DNA from: Bradyrhizobium retamae
GTDB lineage: Bacteria; Pseudomonadota; Alphaproteobacteria; Rhizobiales; Xanthobacteraceae
Direction: 5' to 3'
Assembly (NCBI RefSeq): GCF_001440415.1
Contig: NZ_LLYA01000168.1
Span: 1 to 62,205 of the forward strand
DNA: 62,205 bases
Positions 41,563 to 50,130 of this stretch are shown in pieces. Both the position numbers and the translations under genes were made by a program. The notes under the pieces are model-generated. The model worked only from the letters and a program-made list of their open reading frames with translations. It was not told the origin of the DNA and did no database searches. How positions within the stretch are numbered: position 1 is the first letter of the stretch; the number at the start of each line of letters is the position of its first letter.

Positions 41563-43251
41563 ATGTCTACAATAGCTGCCACGTCCGGCAAGGCCGCCGG
41601 AATGACGAAAGACGAACGTTTCGTCATTCTAGCCTCCTCGCTCGGCACCGTCTTCGAATGGTATGACTTCTACCTGTTCGGTTCGCTTGCCAGCATCATC
41701 GGCGCGCAATTCTTCGGCGTCATTGATCCCGCGACAAATCAGCCGATGTTCAACCAGGCCACGCGTGACATCTTCGCGCTGCTGGCGTTCGCTGCAGGCT
41801 TTATCGTTCGTCCGTTCGGCGCCATCGTGTTTGGCCGCGTCGGCGACATCGTCGGCCGCAAATACACCTTCCTCGTCACCATCCTGATCATGGGCCTGTC
41901 GACTTTCATCGTCGGCCTTTTGCCCAGTGCGGCCACCATCGGCATTGCGGCGCCGATCATCCTGATCGGTTTGCGCCTGCTGCAGGGCCTCGCACTCGGC
42001 GGCGAATACGGCGGAGCGGCGACATACGTGGCCGAACATGCACCGATGGGTAAACGCGGCTACTACACCTCGTTCATCCAGACCACCGCGACGCTCGGGC
42101 TGTTCATGTCGCTGCTCGTGATCCTGTTCACCCGTACGGCGCTCGGCGAGCCTGAATTCGCCGCATGGGGCTGGCGCATTCCGTTCCTGGTCTCGGTGCT
42201 GCTGCTCGGCATCTCCGTATGGATCCGGCTGCGGCTGAATGAATCGCCCGTGTTCCAGAAAATGAAGGACGAAGGCAAGGCGTCGAAAGCGCCATTGACC
42301 GAAGCCTTTGCCAACTGGAGCAATGCCAAGATCGTATTGATCGCGCTAGTCGGCGGCGTGATGGGTCAGGGCGTGGTCTGGTACACCGGCCAGTTCTACG
42401 CGCTGTTCTTCATGCAATCGATCCTCAAGGTTGACGGCTACACCGCCAACCTTCTGATCGCCTGGTCGCTGCTGCTCGGCACCGGCTTCTTCATCGTGTT
42501 CGGGGCGCTGTCCGACAAGATCGGCCGCAAGCCGATCATTCTGGCGGGCTGCCTGATCGCGGCGCTGACCTTCTTCCCGATCTTCCGGATGATCACCACC
42601 AACGCCAACCCGGCGCTGGAAAAGGCGATCGAATCGGTCAAGGTCGAGGTAGTGGCCGACGCCAAGGGCTGCGGCGACCTGTTCAACCCGGTCGGCACCC
42701 GCGTCTTCTCGGCACCATGCGATACCGCTCGCGCCTATCTGGCACAGCAGTCGGTCAAATACTCGACCAGCTATGGCGCTGCAGGCTCCGGCGTGAAGGT
42801 CGTCGTCAACGGAAAGGACGTAGCTTACGCCGACGCCAAGACGTCCAATCCGGCCGTCCTCGCAGCGGTGCAGGCCGCAGGTTACCCCAAGGCCGGCGAC
42901 GCCCAGATCGTGAAGATGGCTCACCCGTTTGACATCTTCAAACCGCAGGTTGCGGCGATCATCGGACTTCTGTTCGTCCTGGTGCTCTTCGTCACAATGG
43001 TCTACGGGCCGATCGCGGCGATGCTGGTCGAACTGTTCCCGACCAAGATCCGCTACACCTCGATGTCGCTGCCCTACCACATCGGTAATGGCTGGTTCGG
43101 CGGGTTGCTGCCGGCGACCTCGTTTGCGATTGTGGCCTCGACCGGCGACATCTACGCAGGTCTCTGGTATCCGATCATCTTCGCTTCGATCACCGCGGTC
43201 GTCGGCTTGTTCTTCCTGCCGGAAACCAAGGACGTCGACATCACGAAGTAA
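41563..43251 (+). CDS. MFS transporter, metabolite:H+ symporter type, with soluble insertion
   Basis: A 562-residue MFS permease of the MHS group (ShiA/KgtP/ProP relatives). The group marks are GTVFEWYDFYLFGSLASIIG, the RPFGAIVFGRVGDIVGRKYT motif and LRLLQGLALGGEYGGAATYV. The usual length is ~430-450 residues. The extra ~110 residues lie between helices 8 and 9 (about 350-460) and include AKGCGDLFNP, FSAPCDTARAYLAQQ and VKVVVNGKDVAYADAK: a soluble domain with two Cys. The likely substrate is a carboxylic acid. The start at 41563 follows ggggagcg. A terminator follows the gene. Confidence 0.92.
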   Translation: MSTIAATSGKAAGMTKDERFVILASSLGTVFEWYDFYLFGSLASIIGAQFFGVIDPATNQPMFNQATRDIFALLAFAAGFIVRPFGAIVFGRVGDIVGRKYTFLVTILIMGLSTFIVGLLPSAATIGIAAPIILIGLRLLQGLALGGEYGGAATYVAEHAPMGKRGYYTSFIQTTATLGLFMSLLVILFTRTALGEPEFAAWGWRIPFLVSVLLLGISVWIRLRLNESPVFQKMKDEGKASKAPLTEAFANWSNAKIVLIALVGGVMGQGVVWYTGQFYALFFMQSILKVDGYTANLLIAWSLLLGTGFFIVFGALSDKIGRKPIILAGCLIAALTFFPIFRMITTNANPALEKAIESVKVEVVADAKGCGDLFNPVGTRVFSAPCDTARAYLAQQSVKYSTSYGAAGSGVKVVVNGKDVAYADAKTSNPAVLAAVQAAGYPKAGDAQIVKMAHPFDIFKPQVAAIIGLLFVLVLFVTMVYGPIAAMLVELFPTKIRYTSMSLPYHIGNGWFGGLLPATSFAIVASTGDIYAGLWYPIIFASITAVVGLFFLPETKDVDITK

Positions 43252-43298
43252 CGGTTTCGCCGACGGCAACAGCCGCGGCGATACGACTCCCAACCAAG

Positions 43299-43331
43299 CC
43301 GGCCGCGGATCGCTCCGCGGCCGGTTATTTT
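43299..43331 (+). terminator. Rho-independent terminator after MFS gene
   Basis: A perfect 10-bp stem (ccggccgcgg / ccgcggccgg) with loop atcgct, followed by ttattttt. Confidence 0.92.
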
Positions 43332-43536
43332 TGAACTGCTCATCTACACCTGCGGGGCAATCTCACGTGCGGCACCCGCGGCACCCAGTCGCATGATCGA
43401 CGCTCGCGATCCGGTTTCGCGGCTCAGGGCAACGGCATCGCAGCGAGACGACCCAGTGGGCGAAGTGCCGTTGTTTGATACCCGTGATCAGGCTAGACAT
43501 TGATGACACGGCCTCTCGAAAGGGCAGAGTAGGATA

Positions 43537-43701
43537 ATGAAACATTGGCGCTATATCGCTATGCACACCGCGGCGGCGGCCGCCTTCATTTTCCTGCTGC
43601 AGCGGTATGGGCTGAACGCGTCGTTTGATTCCAGCCTGCTTTGGGCGCTTACCTTCGGTGCGTGCGCCGCGGGGCTTGCCTATATGCAATCCAATCGCTG
43701 A
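43537..43701 (+). CDS. 54-residue small membrane protein
   Basis: A short gene encoding MKHWRYIAMHTAAAAAFIFL, then LQRYGLNASFDSSLLWALTF and GACAAGLAYMQSNR. Two short hydrophobic stretches flank a polar NASFDSS turn, so it is predicted to be a small membrane hairpin. I associate the sequence with Bradyrhizobium, function unknown. A gggcagagtagga segment upstream provides a moderate ribosome site. The GC3-rich codon use supports it as a gene. Confidence 0.7.
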   Translation: MKHWRYIAMHTAAAAAFIFLLQRYGLNASFDSSLLWALTFGACAAGLAYMQSNR

Positions 43702-43849
43702 TTTACCAATCCGGCTGCGATCGCTTCGCGCCCGTTTGCTTGCTAACTCGTCGCTGCAAGGTGAGGCGCTGATAAGAAGTTACTCCAGGCAAACCCAGTT
43801 ACAACTCCGAATGAACGGATAGTGGTAATTGCAGCGCCGCGTCTTGTGC

Positions 43850-44323
43850 TCAGCCGACGGCGCCCGTGAACTGCAGCACGATCTCGCGCCGGTGCGGCCG
43901 GGCGCGGTGCTCGACCAGATAGATCGCCTGCCAGGTACCCAGCGCGAGCGCGCCCTGCAAAACCGGGATGTGCAGCGAGGTCGCGGTCAGCATGGTCTTG
44001 ATGTGTGCCGGCATGTCGTCCGGCCCCTCGGTATCATGACGCCAGCCGGCGTCTTCGGGCGCAAGCCGGTCCAGCGCGGTGGCCAGGTCGACCAGCACGG
44101 TCGGATCGGCATTTTCCTGGATGGTCAGCGACGCCGAGGTGTGGCGGATGAACAGCGTCATCGCGCCTTCGCGCGCACCTGCGTCGCGGACGAATTTTGC
44201 GATTTCAGCCGTGAGGTCCGTAAAGCCCGCGCCGGAGGTCTGCACGGTCAGCAACGAGGACACGATGGAGGTGGCGCTGACCGTGGACGGAGCAGTGCGG
44301 GAAAGAGGTTTGGGTGCGGTCAT
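43850..44323 (-). CDS. YjbQ family protein (UPF0047)
   Basis: A 157-residue protein of the YjbQ/UPF0047 family. The signature is the His/Glu segment FIRHTSASLTIQENADP, then DTEGPDDMPAHIKTML and the final GTWQAIYLVEHR. E. coli YjbQ has weak thiamine phosphate synthase activity, but the real role is uncertain. The start MTAPKPLSRT at 44323 is chosen because the longer frame runs into a hairpin repeat. Probably monocistronic. Confidence 0.92.
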   Translation of the reverse strand: MTAPKPLSRTAPSTVSATSIVSSLLTVQTSGAGFTDLTAEIAKFVRDAGAREGAMTLFIRHTSASLTIQENADPTVLVDLATALDRLAPEDAGWRHDTEGPDDMPAHIKTMLTATSLHIPVLQGALALGTWQAIYLVEHRARPHRREIVLQFTGAVG

Positions 44324-44337
44324 CAAGGGCGATCTTC

Positions 44338-44426
44338 GTAGGGTGGGCAAAGGCGCTCTTCGCGCCGTGCCCACCAGTTCTTGCATCGATAATGATGGTG
44401 GGCACGCTTCGCTGTGCCCACCCTAC
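44338..44426. repeat. Paired REP hairpins (BIME-like)
   Basis: Two REPs face each other: gtagggtgggcaaaggcg ... gtgcccacca and gatggtgggcacgcttcg ... tgcccaccctac, separated by gttcttgcatcgataat. The words match those at 11510-11631 and are close to the pair around the transposase remnant (32954-33590). Confidence 0.9.
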
Positions 44427-44440
44427 AAATTCAGCGACTG

Positions 44441-44980
44441 TCAAATCTTGCCGCTGGCGTCCCGCTGCAGCCGGTTGGCCATCTCGATCAATCGCTGCCA
44501 GGCCCGCTCCAGGAACGACATCATGCGATCCATGTCGCGGTCGCTCGGCAGCGGGATTTCGATCTTGCGCTCGCCCTCGGCAACCTTCGGCTCGCTCTTC
44601 TTCAGCGAGTCTGATTTCGGCAGCGGCTCCTCGATCTTGCCCTGGGCGGTCGGTTCGCGCGAGGCAAGGTCCGCCTTGAGCCGTTCATTCTCGGCCTGCA
44701 GCCGGACGATGTCGGCTTGCTGACGGCCGATTTCCGCGTCCATCGCCGCGCGCTCGTCAGGTACGGCATAGCAGGCCCAGCCCGCACCCGAATTGTTGCA
44801 GGTCGAGACTGCGCCGGTGCGAGTGTCGAGGCGAAGGACGCCATCGCCCGCCGGCGACAGCGCGTAGCGGCCGTTCTCGGTCTCCGGCATCGGGCCCGCA
44901 AGCGCCTGACCGGCGCCGGCGAGACAAACGGCCAGCACAGTGACGCCGGCCAATTTCGAGGACGATTTCGCTCTGCTCAT
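44441..44980 (-). CDS. Periplasmic hypothetical protein with coiled coil
   Basis: A 179-residue protein. A Sec signal peptide covers ~1-28 (VTVLAVCLAGAGQALAG). The mature N-terminal part holds a small Cys-pair region (GAVSTCNNSGAGWACYAVPD), followed by a coiled coil (IGRQQADIVRLQAENERLKA) and a Lys/Glu/Pro linker, then a helical end with RDMDRMMSFLERAWQRL. Function unknown. It lies between a REP pair and the DsbA-like gene. Confidence 0.75.
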   Translation of the reverse strand: MSRAKSSSKLAGVTVLAVCLAGAGQALAGPMPETENGRYALSPAGDGVLRLDTRTGAVSTCNNSGAGWACYAVPDERAAMDAEIGRQQADIVRLQAENERLKADLASREPTAQGKIEEPLPKSDSLKKSEPKVAEGERKIEIPLPSDRDMDRMMSFLERAWQRLIEMANRLQRDASGKI

Positions 44981-45046
44981 GGGCTTGCTCCCGCCTCAGG
45001 ACAGCACCGGTTTCCTCGACCGTCCGGGCGCTTTCAAGGCGCACCC

Positions 45047-45670
45047 CTACACTCTTGACGTATAGGGCGCGCGGCCGGACTTCAACGCGTCGCCGAGCAA
45101 TTCGATGCGGTCCTGCCCCCAGAACACCTCGCCATCCAGCACATAGACCGGCGAGCCGAACACATCGGCCGAGAGCGCGTCCTGCCGGTTCTGCTCATAC
45201 GCAGCGGTGATTTCTTCCGAGCCCGATCGCTCCACCAGTTGCTTGCCGGGCAGCCCCGATTTATCGGCGAGTTTCGCAATAGTTGCGGGATCGGCGAGGT
45301 TGAGTTGCTCTTCCCAGACGCCGGCAAAGGCCCGTCGCAAATATCGGTCGGGATCGAGGCCGGCCTCCAGCGCCGCAATCACGACGCCATCGGCCAGACG
45401 CGCATTGAATGGCCAGTTCGTCGGCTGCAGGTGGAATTTCAGTCCGCGCTTGTCGCGCCAGCGCTGCAATTCGACCATCCGATAGCGCTGCCGCACCGGA
45501 TGGCGCTTCATCAGGGGCAAGCCGCCGGTCTCCGAGAACAGATCGACCAGCACCACCGGCTTGTAATTAACCTTGAGATCGTAGGTACTTACCAGGTCAC
45601 GAAAGGGCTGATGGCCGATGTAGGCCCACGGCGATTGGATCGAGAAATAGTAATCGACCTGACGCGGCAT
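45047..45670 (-). CDS. 2-hydroxychromene-2-carboxylate isomerase family protein (DsbA-like fold)
   Basis: A 207-residue GST-kappa/DsbA-fold protein. It begins VDYYFSIQSPWAYIGHQPFR, where the Ser-Pro replaces a CxxC active site as in HCCA isomerases. The conserved LKFHLQPTNWPFNARLADGV and FGSPVYVLDGEVFWGQDRI segments follow. The group isomerises hydroxychromene carboxylate in naphthalene breakdown, but many members act in other glutathione-dependent steps. The start MPRQVDYY at 45670 has ggag upstream; an ATG at 45712 is possible. Confidence 0.88.
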   Translation of the reverse strand: MPRQVDYYFSIQSPWAYIGHQPFRDLVSTYDLKVNYKPVVLVDLFSETGGLPLMKRHPVRQRYRMVELQRWRDKRGLKFHLQPTNWPFNARLADGVVIAALEAGLDPDRYLRRAFAGVWEEQLNLADPATIAKLADKSGLPGKQLVERSGSEEITAAYEQNRQDALSADVFGSPVYVLDGEVFWGQDRIELLGDALKSGRAPYTSRV

Positions 45671-45946
45671 GCGGGCTCCAGGGACGGGGATTTTTCGGTT
45701 CGCTTCGGACATCCCAGCAGACCGCCCAAATCCGCGCAAGATCGATCCCTGTGGCAATACTGCTGCACTGCGATCGCAGGTCCACAGGGCAGCGGACGAC
45801 ATTCGAATAATTCCAGAAAAATCAAAGCACTAGCTGGTTACGGCGTAATCTTGACTTGGTTAGACGCGCTAAGTATGGTCCGCGCGGCTTTCAAGGGTGA
45901 CGGGCGTAATTTCCATCAACCGTTGGTATCGTTTAGAGTCTTGGGC

Positions 45947-46318
45947 ATGGCCGAAGACAAGAACGACAACGCAAGTGGGAATCGCGATCAGCCGTCGTCC
46001 GACGAAGCTGCGCTTTCCGCAAGGCTCGGAAGTCTGGATCAACGGTTGTCCGAAATTCGTGACAGCCGGAAACTCAGGACTGATCAACCCGGAACTGAAA
46101 GCGGAGACAGGGCTGCCAGAGCATCTGCGATGGCGCTGGGTTTCCGGCTTTCCTCGGAGTTGGTTGCGGGCGTTGTCGTCGGGGCGGCGATTGGCTGGGG
46201 GTTCGACCGTTTGTTGTCGACATCGCCATTCGGTTTCATCGTGTTTCTGCTGCTCGGCTTCACTGCCGGTGTGGTCAACGTGGTGAGATCTGCAGGCGTA
46301 GCTTCCCGCAGACGCTGA
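45947..46318 (+). CDS. atpI: ATP synthase accessory protein AtpI
   Basis: A 123-residue protein, first gene of the F0 operon. The N-terminal half is hydrophilic and charged (RLGSLDQRLSEIRDSRKLRT). The C-terminal half has two helices: LSSELVAGVVVGAAIGWGFD and FGFIVFLLLGFTAGVVNVVR, matching the AtpI/Mg2+-uptake family. AtpI assists c-ring assembly in some bacteria. It precedes atpB by 69 bases. Upstream of it lies about 275 bases to the divergent isomerase gene, which should hold the operon promoter. Confidence 0.9.
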   Translation: MAEDKNDNASGNRDQPSSDEAALSARLGSLDQRLSEIRDSRKLRTDQPGTESGDRAARASAMALGFRLSSELVAGVVVGAAIGWGFDRLLSTSPFGFIVFLLLGFTAGVVNVVRSAGVASRRR

Positions 46319-46387
46319 GCATCGACGGGAAGTCACGACATTTGAAATTCGATTGCCGGCCAGGCCGGTGGATAAAGAGCCGCGCGG

Positions 46388-47143
46388 ATGAAAATCGACC
46401 CGATCCACCAGTTCAATATCGAACCCCTCTTCACGATCGGCCATATCGGCAACCAAACGATCGCCTTTACCAACTCCTCGCTTTACATGTTCCTCTCGGT
46501 AGCGGTGATCTCGCTACTGATGATCGGCGGCATGGCAGGACGGCAACTGGTTCCCGGGCGGCTGCAGTCGATCGCGGAAATCTCCTACGAATTCGTCGCC
46601 TCGACGATCCGCTCTACCGCCGGCGCGGAAGGCATGAAGTTCTTCCCGCTGATCTTCTCGCTGTTCATGTTCATCTGCATCTCGAACCTGATCGGCATTA
46701 TTCCCTACACGTTCACGGTTTCGAGCCACATCATCGTCACCGCGGCGCTGGCCTTCCTGGTTTTCTTTACCGTCCTGATCTACGGGCTCTACAAGAACGG
46801 CTTCAAGTTCTTCAAGATTTTCGTGCCCTCCGGCGTGCCGATCTACATCCTGCCGCTGGTCATGTTCATCGAAATCCTGTCGTTCTTCCTGCGGCCGGTC
46901 TCCCACAGCGTACGTCTGTTCGCCAACATGCTGGCCGGGCACATCGCGCTGAAAGTATTCGCGGGCTTCGTCGCGATGCTCGGCGTGTCGCTCGGCGCGC
47001 TCGGCTGGGTCGGCGGCATGCTGCCGCTGGCGCTCACGGTAGCGCTGACCGCGCTCGAACTCCTGGTCGCGTTCCTGCAGGCCTACGTGTTCGCGATCCT
47101 GACCTGCATCTATCTCAACGACGCCATTCATCCGGGACACTAA
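46388..47143 (+). CDS. atpB: F0F1 ATP synthase subunit a
   Basis: A 251-residue membrane subunit with five or six helices, which forms the proton half-channels against the c-ring. The essential Arg is in SHSVRLFANMLAGHIALKVF, and ELLVAFLQAYVFAILTCIYL is the last helix. It begins MKIDPIHQFNIEPLFTIG. The length and motifs are normal. Part of atpI-B-E-G-F. Confidence 0.97.
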   Translation: MKIDPIHQFNIEPLFTIGHIGNQTIAFTNSSLYMFLSVAVISLLMIGGMAGRQLVPGRLQSIAEISYEFVASTIRSTAGAEGMKFFPLIFSLFMFICISNLIGIIPYTFTVSSHIIVTAALAFLVFFTVLIYGLYKNGFKFFKIFVPSGVPIYILPLVMFIEILSFFLRPVSHSVRLFANMLAGHIALKVFAGFVAMLGVSLGALGWVGGMLPLALTVALTALELLVAFLQAYVFAILTCIYLNDAIHPGH

Positions 47144-47200
47144 GCGGTCCGGGGAATTTCCACCCACACCTTTGTCTTACCCCCTCAAGGAGCTATAGAA

Positions 47201-47431
47201 ATGGAACCGGCAGCAGCTAAACTTATCGGCGCGGGCATCGCATGCATCGGCATGGGCGGCGCGGGCGTCGGCGTGGGCATCATCTTCGGCAACTACCTCG
47301 CTGCTGCGGTGCGCAATCCTTCGGCGGCCCAGGGCCAGTTCGGCAACCTGATTTTCGGCTTCGCCGTGACCGAAGCGCTCGGCATTTTCTCGCTGCTGAT
47401 CGCGCTGCTCTTGCTGTTCGTTCCGCTCTGA
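47201..47431 (+). CDS. atpE: F0F1 ATP synthase subunit c
   Basis: A 76-residue proteolipid with two helices and the polar loop RNPSAAQG. The proton-binding carboxylate is E58 in GFAVTEALGIFSLLI. It forms the rotating ring. A glycine-rich first helix (GMGGAGVGVGIIFG) is typical for packing. A gagc ribosome region lies before the start. Confidence 0.97.
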   Translation: MEPAAAKLIGAGIACIGMGGAGVGVGIIFGNYLAAAVRNPSAAQGQFGNLIFGFAVTEALGIFSLLIALLLLFVPL

Positions 47432-47487
47432 GCTGCACCCACTCGCGCCGCCTCCGGGCGGCGCGCTGACCGCAACAGGAGACCCCC

Positions 47488-48051
47488 GTGGCTGAAAAAA
47501 GTCCTGGTACCCCGGCCAAGGGCACCGGCGCCCATACCGAAGCCGACGGCGGACACGGCGGAGGATTTCCTCCGTTCGATTCGAGCACGTTTGCTTCGCA
47601 ACTGGTGTCGCTCGCCATCGCGTTCGTCGCGCTCTATGTGATCGTGTCCCGCTTTGCGCTGCCGCGCGTCGAAAGCGTGATCGACGCACGTCAGAACGCG
47701 ATCGAGGGCGATCTGGCGGCGGCGCAGAAGTTCAAGGACGAGTCGGACGCGGCGCTAAAAGCATATGAGACCGAACTCGCCGCCGCCCGCTCCCGCGCCC
47801 AGGCCATCGGTAGCGAGACCCGCGAAAAGCTAAATGCGGCCGCGGAAGCCGAGCGCAAGACGCTGGAAGACCAGCTCACCGCCAAGCTTGCCGCCGCCGA
47901 GAAGCAGATCGCGGCGACGCGGGAAGCCGCCATGAGCAATGTCCGCGGCATCGCAGCGGATGCGGCCGGCGCGATCGTCCAGCGCCTCACCGGCATGCTG
48001 CCCGACAGCAAGACGGTGAGCAAAGCCGTCGATGCTTCGTTGAAGGGATAG
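47488..48051 (+). CDS. atpG: F0F1 ATP synthase subunit b'
   Basis: A 187-residue b' subunit of the peripheral stalk, typical of photosynthetic and other alphaproteobacteria with two b-type genes. It has a GTG start at 47488 with cagga upstream. An unusual Gly/His-rich N-terminus (AHTEADGGHGGGFPPFD) precedes a single helix (~35-57). The rest is a long coiled-coil (AALKAYETELAAARSRAQAI). Symbol atpG follows Bradyrhizobium use; it is not the F1 gamma gene. Confidence 0.93.
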   Translation: MAEKSPGTPAKGTGAHTEADGGHGGGFPPFDSSTFASQLVSLAIAFVALYVIVSRFALPRVESVIDARQNAIEGDLAAAQKFKDESDAALKAYETELAAARSRAQAIGSETREKLNAAAEAERKTLEDQLTAKLAAAEKQIAATREAAMSNVRGIAADAAGAIVQRLTGMLPDSKTVSKAVDASLKG

Positions 48052-48055
48052 ACCG

Positions 48056-48541
48056 ATGTTCACCGAACCGGAAACCTGGGTCGCGATCGCCTTCGTCATC
48101 CTGCTGGTGCTGTTTGCCTATCTCGGCATCCACAAGACGGTGCTGACGGCGCTCGATCATCGCGGCGAACGCATCAAGGCCGAACTTGACGACGCCCGCC
48201 GTCTGAAAGAGGAGGCCGCCAAGCTGCTCGGCGAGTACCAGACCCGCCGCGCCAGCGCCGAGCGCGAGGCCGAGGAGATCGTCGCCAACGCCAGGGCCGA
48301 AGCCGAGCGCATCGCCACCGAAGCCAAGGCCAAGATGGAAGACTTCGTCGCACGCCGCACCAAGACCGCCGAGAGCAAGATTGCGCTTGCCGAAGCCCAG
48401 GCGCTGGCCGACGTCCGCGCCGCCGCCGCCAACGCTGCGGTCGAAGCCGCCTCGACCATCTTGTCGCAGTCGGTGAAGGGCTCGGTCGCCGACGACTTGC
48501 TGGCCAAGGGTATTGCCGAGGTTCGCGCCAAGCTGAACTGA
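48056..48541 (+). CDS. atpF: F0F1 ATP synthase subunit b
   Basis: A 161-residue b subunit, four bases after b'. A single N-terminal helix (TWVAIAFVILLVLFAYLGIH) is followed by the dimerising coiled coil (RIKAELDDARRLKEEAAKLL). With b' it forms the heterodimeric stator stalk. The operon ends here with a strong terminator, and no F1 genes follow, as in other Rhizobiales. Confidence 0.95.
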   Translation: MFTEPETWVAIAFVILLVLFAYLGIHKTVLTALDHRGERIKAELDDARRLKEEAAKLLGEYQTRRASAEREAEEIVANARAEAERIATEAKAKMEDFVARRTKTAESKIALAEAQALADVRAAAANAAVEAASTILSQSVKGSVADDLLAKGIAEVRAKLN

Positions 48542-48559
48542 GCGGCCCGCACCAACCAA

Positions 48560-48595
48560 AAAAGCCGGCGCGAGACGATCGCGCCGGCTTTTTTA
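48560..48595 (+). terminator. Bidirectional terminator between atpF and the convergent gene
   Basis: Stem aaaagccggcgcga / tcgcgccggctttt with loop gacga, followed by ttta on the plus strand and preceded by an A-run, so a T-run also exists on the minus strand. It overlaps the last bases of the convergent gene at 48593. Confidence 0.93.
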
Positions 48596-49231
48596 TTGCT
48601 TCTTCCTTTTCGGCGCCGGGCGTTCGGGCTTCAGAGCCTGCGGGTCGAAGCCGATATAGAAGATGTATCTGTCGCCATCAGCGCCGGGGGGTACCGGATA
48701 GGTGAGATCTTCGGCCACCAGCGTGAAGGGCTCGCTGCCGCTTTCGGTCATATTGACCGTGGTCTGGTAGGCCTTGGTGGCGATGGTCTTCTCAGATATG
48801 CCGCCGTGCACCACTGCGACACGTATGGGGACCTGAACCGAAGCCGGCGCGCCGGCGGGGCCTGCGATAACGCGTCCCTGAATGCCGATCCGGGCGGTGA
48901 TCACACCGCCATTGAGGCTGCATTCGCGGGCCATCTTGCTGATCGTCGCCTGGAACCGCAGGTCGTTGCCTACCGGTTGCTTGCCGGGCGCAGCGACGGC
49001 GTAGGTGGAAGCGCCTGACCGGACCGTGACCGGCGGACAGGTCAGATCGCCGGTATCCTGGGGCACCGGCGCGGCAGGCGCGTCTGTGGCCGGCTCGTCC
49101 GATTTCCCCCCGAACAGGCTTTTGAAACGATCGGTCAGCGATTGCGCCGATGCCGGCGTGGCCATCGTGCAAGCCAGCCCGCCCGCGACCGCAGCCGCGA
49201 TCGCTACCCTGAGTAAACGATTGTCACCCAT
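48593..49231 (-). CDS. Periplasmic hypothetical protein
   Basis: A 212-residue protein with a Sec signal peptide (~1-29, IAAAVAGGLACTMATPASAQ). The mature part begins SLTDRFKSLFGGKSDEP, then a Pro/Ala linker and a beta-rich domain (TGDLTCPPVTVRSGASTYAV; GVITARIGIQGRVIAGPAGA). One Cys pair (TCPP, RECSLNGG) may form a disulphide. I regard this as a conserved Bradyrhizobium envelope protein of unknown role. It ends in a basic tail. Confidence 0.75.
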   Translation of the reverse strand: MGDNRLLRVAIAAAVAGGLACTMATPASAQSLTDRFKSLFGGKSDEPATDAPAAPVPQDTGDLTCPPVTVRSGASTYAVAAPGKQPVGNDLRFQATISKMARECSLNGGVITARIGIQGRVIAGPAGAPASVQVPIRVAVVHGGISEKTIATKAYQTTVNMTESGSEPFTLVAEDLTYPVPPGADGDRYIFYIGFDPQALKPERPAPKRKKQ

Positions 49232-49331
49232 GCGACGTCCCTGCCATCCCCATCATCGTCTATTCCCGCGGCCTTATAGCAGCCCAATGGCGGCGAACCC
49301 AAGGCACCCAAAAGGCTTAGAAATCAACGGT

Positions 49332-49919
49332 TCAGCCGCGGAAATCCTCATGCAGCAGGCCGAACAGCAGATGGTCCTGCCAGATGCCGTTGATGCAGAG
49401 ATAGCGCCGCGCCAGCCCCTCGCGGGTGAAGCCGCACTTCTCCAGCACCCGGATCGAGGGCGTATTGGAAGGAATGCAGGCCGCCTCGATGCGGTGCAGA
49501 TTGAGCTCACCGAACAGCGTCGGCAGCAGCACCCGCAGCGCCGCGGTCATGTAGCCGCGGCAGGCGTGAGGCTCGCCGACCCAATATCCGATGGTCCCGG
49601 CCTGCACGATGCCGCGGCGGACATTGGCAAGGGTGATGCCGCCGATCATGGCGCCATCACGCTCACGGAAGATGATGAAGGGATAGGAGCGGTCGGCGGC
49701 GATATCCTCGGCGTAGCGGCGCAGCCGGCGGCGGAACCCGGCGCGGGTCAGATCATCCGACGGCCAGATCGGCTCCCATGGCGTCAGATAGGTCCGGCTT
49801 TGTTCGCGCAATTGTGCCCATTGCGGAAAGTCCGCCATCTGGGGAGCTCGCAGCAGGAGGCCATGGCCGCGCGGCACGAGCGCAGCCGGTCCGCTGGCTG
49901 GCAAACGAAACAGGGCCAT
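49332..49919 (-). CDS. GNAT-family N-acetyltransferase, RimJ-like
   Basis: A 195-residue acetyltransferase close to RimJ/RimL. The acetyl-CoA loop lies in YWVGEPHACRGYMTAALRVL, and NLHRIEAACIPSNTPSIRVL then EKCGFTREGLARRYLCING are typical of the group that acetylates protein N-termini, notably of ribosomal proteins. The start at 49919 (ATG) is near an alternative GTG at 49925. Its target here is not known. Confidence 0.88.
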   Translation of the reverse strand: MALFRLPASGPAALVPRGHGLLLRAPQMADFPQWAQLREQSRTYLTPWEPIWPSDDLTRAGFRRRLRRYAEDIAADRSYPFIIFRERDGAMIGGITLANVRRGIVQAGTIGYWVGEPHACRGYMTAALRVLLPTLFGELNLHRIEAACIPSNTPSIRVLEKCGFTREGLARRYLCINGIWQDHLLFGLLHEDFRG

Positions 49920-49944
49920 GCCCACTCTCTCCCGCCCTAACTAG

Positions 49945-50122
49945 CCCCCCCTCGCCCGCGCTTGCGGGGAGAGGTCGGGGTGAGGGGCTCTCTCCACGAG
50001 CCGTATCCGCGGAGAGAGCCCCTCACCCGGCGCTCCGCCGTAGCCGAGGCTGTTGCCTCGGCGTTGCCAAGTACGGCCGCCGGAAGGCGGCGCATGCTCT
50101 CTCCCCGCAAGTGGGCCGAGGT
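49945..50122. repeat. Palindromic intergenic repeat
   Basis: A large compound inverted repeat: gcttgcggggagagg near 49960 against ctctccccgcaag near 50098, and ggggctctctcc against ggagagagcccc around 49984-50026. The internal part contains a small hairpin (cggccgccggaaggcggc). It is a dispersed-repeat type found between genes in Bradyrhizobium; that part is from memory. Confidence 0.75.
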
Positions 50123-50130
50123 TAACAATC

